Shown here in pieces: positions 23,945 to 27,141 of a stretch of 27,141 nt of DNA. The number at the start of each line of letters is the position of its first letter. The first letter of the stretch is position 1. The notes below the pieces were generated by a model, which was given only the letters and a program-made list of their open reading frames with translations, was not told the origin of the DNA and ran no database searches. Source of the DNA: Phycisphaerae bacterium (GTDB lineage: Bacteria > Planctomycetota > Phycisphaerae > Sedimentisphaerales > Anaerohalosphaeraceae); assembly GCA_021736615.1 (NCBI GenBank), contig JAIPFN010000093.1, positions 1-27,141 on the forward strand, read 5' to 3'. Both the position numbers and the translations under genes were made by a program.

Positions 23945-24892
23945 CTACCCGATCATCCGGATTAGCCGTGTCCGTATGCCTGCCGGTCTGGCGTTTGGCG
24001 GAACGAGCACATTGACGGCTTGCGGGATCACTTCGATCTTCATCGGCGTACCCGGGCCGGGATCGCCGTCGATCTCGCAATCAACCACTTTGCCCCCCCT
24101 GGCGGTAAGCTCGATCTTTTTGCCCTGACGATAGACCACGTCGGGCCGCCGAGTATGCAGTTTGAAAAGTGTCATCATCGCATGCTTAAAAAGCCTGAGC
24201 ATTGACCCGCACCTGTATACACACACATCAAGCAGCCCATCGCCAAAATCGGCGGACCTTAAAATCTGAAGTCCGATGGCATACCTTGAGATATTGCCGA
24301 CAAACACCATACTCCGGCCGTCAAAAACTTCCTCGTCATCGACGACAACCTTCATCTTTGGAAACTCATGACTCCAGAAGGTCCGCCAGATCGGCCAGAA
24401 ATAGTCAAGGTGATTTATATGGCCGAAACGCTTAGCACTAACGCGTTTTACGACTTCACCGTCGAATCCAAAGCCGGCGATGGACGTAAAACACTTGCCG
24501 TTTGCACTGCCGAGGTCGAGAGGTTTTATGCAATCACCCTCGAAAGCCTTGATCGTCGTCTCTACCTTTTCATTGAAGCCAAGTTCGTTGGCAAGGAGGT
24601 TTTCCGTACCGGCCGGAATCACAAGCAGAGGCGTGTCGCTGCCTTCAAGGCCGTGGGCGATCTCACGCAGCGTGCCGTCGCCGCCGCAGCCGACAACGAG
24701 TTTGCACTCGAAATCGACAGCCGACTTAGTCGCCAGTTCGCAGGCATGGGCAAGCGATTCGGTAAAGTGCGTCCTGACCTCGACGCCTTTATCAAGCAGA
24801 TATTCCTTAAACTTCGTGACCAGGTTCTTGGCACTGGAGGCACCGGACTTGGGGTTTACTATATATGAGACATATCCTTCTTTAATTTCCAT
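23945..24892 (-). CDS. Diacylglycerol kinase-family lipid kinase
   Basis: A 315-residue protein of the DagK/YegS/BmrU family that phosphorylates lipid hydroxyls such as diacylglycerol or sphingoid bases using ATP. The first domain has YIVNPKSG (about 10-17), the nucleotide-binding motif GCGGDGT (68-74) and PAGTENLLA (93-101). The second, beta-rich domain has IAGFGFDGEV (about 138-147) and DGLLDVCVYR. No signal peptide is present; such kinases act at the inner face of the membrane. ATG 24892 lies inside the 3' end of the CYTH gene, overlapping it by 11 bp, with AGAGGTGA upstream, so the two are translationally coupled. The exact lipid cannot be read from the sequence. Confidence 0.93.
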   Translation of the reverse strand: MEIKEGYVSYIVNPKSGASSAKNLVTKFKEYLLDKGVEVRTHFTESLAHACELATKSAVDFECKLVVGCGGDGTLREIAHGLEGSDTPLLVIPAGTENLLANELGFNEKVETTIKAFEGDCIKPLDLGSANGKCFTSIAGFGFDGEVVKRVSAKRFGHINHLDYFWPIWRTFWSHEFPKMKVVVDDEEVFDGRSMVFVGNISRYAIGLQILRSADFGDGLLDVCVYRCGSMLRLFKHAMMTLFKLHTRRPDVVYRQGKKIELTARGGKVVDCEIDGDPGPGTPMKIEVIPQAVNVLVPPNARPAGIRTRLIRMIG

Positions 24893-25451
24893 CGGTAAAA
24901 ATCACCTCTTTATCTTTAATTCCAAGCTCTTTGAGCTTATTTTTGATCAGCCGGGCATAACCGTCATCGATATGCTCAAGCCCCGAAAGCGACAAAGCCT
25001 CCAGAACCTTACTGATCTTATCGGCATTTTCGCCTTCAACCTCTACAAAGGTCCCAAGCAGCGGCAGCTCATCAAGACACACTTCGCAGTCGCCATACAG
25101 CCATATATCGCGTTTCTTTTCTATAACGATATTCTTTTTCATTCCCAAAGCAAGAAGTATTTGCGACATAAAGTCAAATTCGCCGACAGTCGTTTCGATC
25201 TCCTGACGCGATTTAAACGGGTTATCCTCCCTCGGGCCTTTGTAGGTGACGATCACTTTTTCGCCTTCATCGCCGATCTGCCGGCGGATGCGAAGCCCGC
25301 GATCAGCAGTTTTAAGCTCATCGCCTGCAAAGTCGAAATAGGCATCGCGAAGCAAAAAGCTGCCGACAAACTCGGCGCCAATCTCCCCAAGCCGCGCAAT
25401 AACATCAGCGTGCGAGTCAACCTTTACTTTGCATTCAATTTCATGATCCAT
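24882..25451 (-). CDS. CYTH-domain protein (class IV adenylate cyclase / triphosphatase family)
   Basis: A 189-residue protein with the CYTH signature ExExK at residues 4-8 (EIECK) and the expected tunnel residues: RGLRIRRQ (about 51-58), VTYKGP (68-73), EKKRDIW (111-117) and FVEVEGE (135-141). Length matches class IV adenylate cyclases (CyaB type), but CYTH proteins also include inorganic and thiamine triphosphatases. The Ax-type length and the VTYKGP segment favour the CyaB-like group; activity is not decided by sequence. It is cytoplasmic. ATG 25451 has AGGCG upstream. The 3' end overlaps the lipid kinase start by 11 bp, and a small gene ends 40 bp upstream, so it belongs to a short operon. 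Confidence 0.9.
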   Translation of the reverse strand: MDHEIECKVKVDSHADVIARLGEIGAEFVGSFLLRDAYFDFAGDELKTADRGLRIRRQIGDEGEKVIVTYKGPREDNPFKSRQEIETTVGEFDFMSQILLALGMKKNIVIEKKRDIWLYGDCEVCLDELPLLGTFVEVEGENADKISKVLEALSLSGLEHIDDGYARLIKNKLKELGIKDKEVIFTDGN

Positions 25452-25491
25452 ATAGTACGCCTATTTATTCTTCAAAGAAACAAGTTTAACG

Positions 25492-25797
25492 TCAAATGAA
25501 ACGGTTGCTTAGAATTACCGGAAAACCGCAAGGCTGAGAAATTACAAATACAGCTGAGTCTGGTTTTTGAAGTAAAGTTTGGCGGCCAACAACTTTACCT
25601 TCATATTCTGCGTCAATTTCGACATCATTGACAAAGCTGCTGTCAGTAGAATCGACAAATATAAATGTATACCTAACTATAAAAGCTCCGTCACCTTCAG
25701 GACCCAACAATCCAAAATAGTCAGCACTCAGAACTAGTGCAATAAGAACTAGAACTGTCGAAATAACACGCCTTGCTTTCGTAGCCAATCCTTTCAA
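25492..25797 (-). CDS. Hypothetical 101-residue membrane-anchored or secreted protein
   Basis: I do not recognise it. A basic N-terminus (KGLATKARR) leads into a hydrophobic segment (VISTVLVLIALVLSADYFGLL, about 11-31), either a signal anchor or a signal peptide. The remaining ~70 residues look beta-rich (AFIVRYTFIFVDS, DVEIDAEYEGKVVGRQTLL). The start is doubtful: the frame opens with TTG 25797 and has no in-frame ATG nearby. It ends 40 bp before the CYTH gene in the same direction. The gene may be real but could be a degraded remnant. Confidence 0.5.
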   Translation of the reverse strand: MKGLATKARRVISTVLVLIALVLSADYFGLLGPEGDGAFIVRYTFIFVDSTDSSFVNDVEIDAEYEGKVVGRQTLLQKPDSAVFVISQPCGFPVILSNRFI

Positions 25798-25883
25798 ATA
25801 GTTTGTGCCAATGGCAGTTTCATTTAATATGCCAGGCCACTACAAGATATTTGACATCAATATCTATTGGTGGCGTTTTATCG

Positions 25884-25899
25884 GGGAGCTTGCGCTCCC
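25884..25899. repeat. Hairpin GGGAGC/GCTCCC
   Basis: Perfect 6-bp arms GGGAGC and GCTCCC around TTGC (GCAA tetraloop on the minus strand). It lies between leuS and the 101-residue gene. No clear T run follows, so it is not called a terminator. Confidence 0.5.
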
Positions 25900-25921
25900 T
25901 CGCTTTTAGGGTTACGCGATA

Positions 25922-25968
25922 ATGTCGGCATCCTGCCGACATTGATGTTGGCTGGAAGCCAACATCAC
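25922..25968 (-). repeat. Double-hairpin intergenic repeat, copy 2
   Basis: Two consecutive perfect hairpins: ATGTCGGCA/TGCCGACAT around TCC (25922-25942) and GATGTTGGCT/AGCCAACATC around GGA (25944-25966). It begins six bases past the leuS stop on the minus strand. Copy 1 is at 16108-16155. It is REP-like in form and position. Confidence 0.8.
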
Positions 25969-25971
25969 GTT

Positions 25972-27141
25972 TTAGTTTGCTACGATATTAACCAGCCTGG
26001 ACTTGATTACGATTACCTTTCTGATCGTTTTGCCTTCTATGGCGGACTGGACCTTTTCGGATGCGAGGGCCTTTTCCTTGATGTCATCTTCGGTTGCGTC
26101 GGCGGCTACTACGATTTTGTCCTTGATCTTGCCTAGTACCTGGACGGCTAGCTCGAGTTCTTTTTCTTTTACAAGTTCTTCGTCGAACTGGGGCCATGGG
26201 TGATATGCAAGCTGGTCTGAAGCCCCAAGTTTTTGCCATAGTTCTTCGCAGAGGTGCGGAGCGAACGGTGAAAGGACTTTTACAAAATCCTCGACTACCG
26301 ATTTCGGGCGAACCTTTAGTTTGCCTATGTGATTTATACAGATCATCATCTGACTAATAGCGGTATTAAAGGCAAATCCCTCGACATCGCCGCCGACCTT
26401 CTTGATCGTCTGGTGGAGCAAACGCAGGGTCTCTTCGTCGGCCTGTGCGTCCTGGATAGCCGGGACAACCTCACCTGTGTCGGCATCGACAACAGCACGC
26501 CATACCTTATTAAGGAATCGGTGAACACCTTCTACGCCGGACATGTTCCAGGGCTTTGACGCTTCCAGCGGGCCCATAAACATTTCATACAAACGCAGCG
26601 AATCGGCACCGAAATCATTGACAACATCGTCCGGGTTGACAACGTTACCGCGCGACTTGCTCATCTTCTGGTTGTCTTCGCCGAGGATCATACCCTGGTT
26701 GATCAGTTTGGTGAACGGCTCTGGAGCCTCGACATAGCCGAGATCGTAAAGCAGTTTGTGCCAGAAGCGAGAATAGAGCAGATGCAGCACGGCGTGTTCG
26801 GCGCCGCCGATATAGACATCTACCGGCAGCCAGTACTTTTCGTTTTCCGGGTCGAATGCTTTGTCGTTATTTTCAGGGTCGGTGTAACGCAGGTAATACC
26901 AGCAGCTTCCGGCCCACTGGGGCATAGTATTGGTCTCGCGTTTGCCTTTGGTGCCATCGGGCAAGGTAACATTAACCCACTCGGTCACCTTGGCAAGCGG
27001 AGGCTCACCTGTACCGCAGGGCTTATAGTCTTCGACCTCGGGCAAACGCAAGGGAAGCTCGGATTCGTCCAGAGCGATACGCCGGCCGTCTTCGGCATGG
27101 ATGATCGGGAAAGGCTCGCCCCAATACCGCTGGCGGCTGAA
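25972..27141 (-). CDS. leuS: Leucyl-tRNA synthetase, C-terminal part (5' end outside window)
   Basis: The visible 389 residues are the C-terminal half of a class I aminoacyl-tRNA synthetase that charges tRNA-Leu in the cytoplasm. The frame enters at the right edge with [10 protein letters not shown], a conserved LeuRS segment, and continues with [17 protein letters not shown]. The class I signature KMSKS is present ([11 protein letters not shown], near 26653-26667), followed by [19 protein letters not shown] and the anticodon-binding domain with [10 protein letters not shown]. The protein ends in the usual small C-terminal domain ([20 protein letters not shown]). A double-hairpin repeat follows the stop almost directly. 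Nothing suggests truncation apart from the window edge. Confidence 0.97.
   Translation of the reverse strand, partial: FSRQRYWGEPFPIIHAEDGRRIALDESELPLRLPEVEDYKPCGTGEPPLAKVTEWVNVTLPDGTKGKRETNTMPQWAGSCWYYLRYTDPENNDKAFDPENEKYWLPVDVYIGGAEHAVLHLLYSRFWHKLLYDLGYVEAPEPFTKLINQGMILGEDNQKMSKSRGNVVNPDDVVNDFGADSLRLYEMFMGPLEASKPWNMSGVEGVHRFLNKVWRAVVDADTGEVVPAIQDAQADEETLRLLHQTIKKVGGDVEGFAFNTAISQMMICINHIGKLKVRPKSVVEDFVKVLSPFAPHLCEELWQKLGASDQLAYHPWPQFDEELVKEKELELAVQVLGKIKDKIVVAADATEDDIKEKALASEKVQSAIEGKTIRKVIVIKSRLVNIVAN

Noticed and set aside
1..27141. CRISPR array, phage, insertion sequence, tRNA or rRNA
   Set aside because: No spaced identical repeats of CRISPR length, transposase or integrase-type mobile gene, cloverleaf or rRNA segment was found; the only recombinase looks like a housekeeping Xer protein.

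Overview
The window looks like a chromosomal segment of a planctomycete-type bacterium, most likely Phycisphaerae-like. The clues are a secreted HEAT-repeat protein fused to a DUF1080 domain, a Tat-exported Gfo/Idh/MocA oxidoreductase, several small or membrane proteins without recognisable homologues, and KdsA, which implies an outer membrane with KDO-containing lipid. This assignment is inference from gene content. No rRNA, tRNA, transposase, phage gene or CRISPR array was seen.

Region 1 (1-5950, minus strand) is a sugar-catabolic cluster. A candidate promoter at about 5923-5950 precedes, in transcription order, a cytoplasmic Gfo/Idh/MocA oxidoreductase, a TIM-barrel sugar isomerase/epimerase-like protein, a Tat-exported Gfo/Idh/MocA oxidoreductase, and a secreted HEAT-repeat protein whose C-terminal DUF1080 (3-keto-disaccharide hydrolase) domain is cut by the left edge. 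The set fits oxidation and cleavage of glycosides through 3-keto intermediates.

Region 2 (6007-13530, minus strand) reads as peptide and amino-acid use. A sodium/solute symporter with an unusual external insert is followed 4 bp later by a Xaa-Pro aminopeptidase (M24). An intrinsic terminator follows, then a secreted dipeptidyl-peptidase-IV-like S9 enzyme and an iron-sulfur L-serine dehydratase. Together these could release proline-containing peptides, import products and deaminate serine to pyruvate.

Region 3 (13553-14245) is a single 86-residue helical protein with its own extended -10 promoter, a leader of about 240 nt and a strong terminator.

Region 4 (14604-19820, plus strand) has a B12-binding radical SAM protein (DUF4070 class), a multi-pass membrane protein of unknown function, and a FlaA1/CapD-type nucleotide-sugar dehydratase/epimerase behind a near-consensus promoter.

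Region 5 (20044-27141, minus strand) has a XerC/D-like recombinase with a small upstream partner, a COG0731 radical SAM protein downstream of kdsA, a lipid kinase overlapping a CYTH-domain protein, a small predicted membrane-anchored protein, and the 3' part of leuS.

The spacers carry repeats not explained by the genes: a degenerate heptamer GTAA(T/G)TN in tandem at four places, two copies of a double-hairpin element just downstream of stop codons, and several other hairpins. I see no clear novel defence or mobile system. The least ordinary items are the symporter insert, the HEAT-DUF1080/Gfo-Idh cluster and the repeat families.
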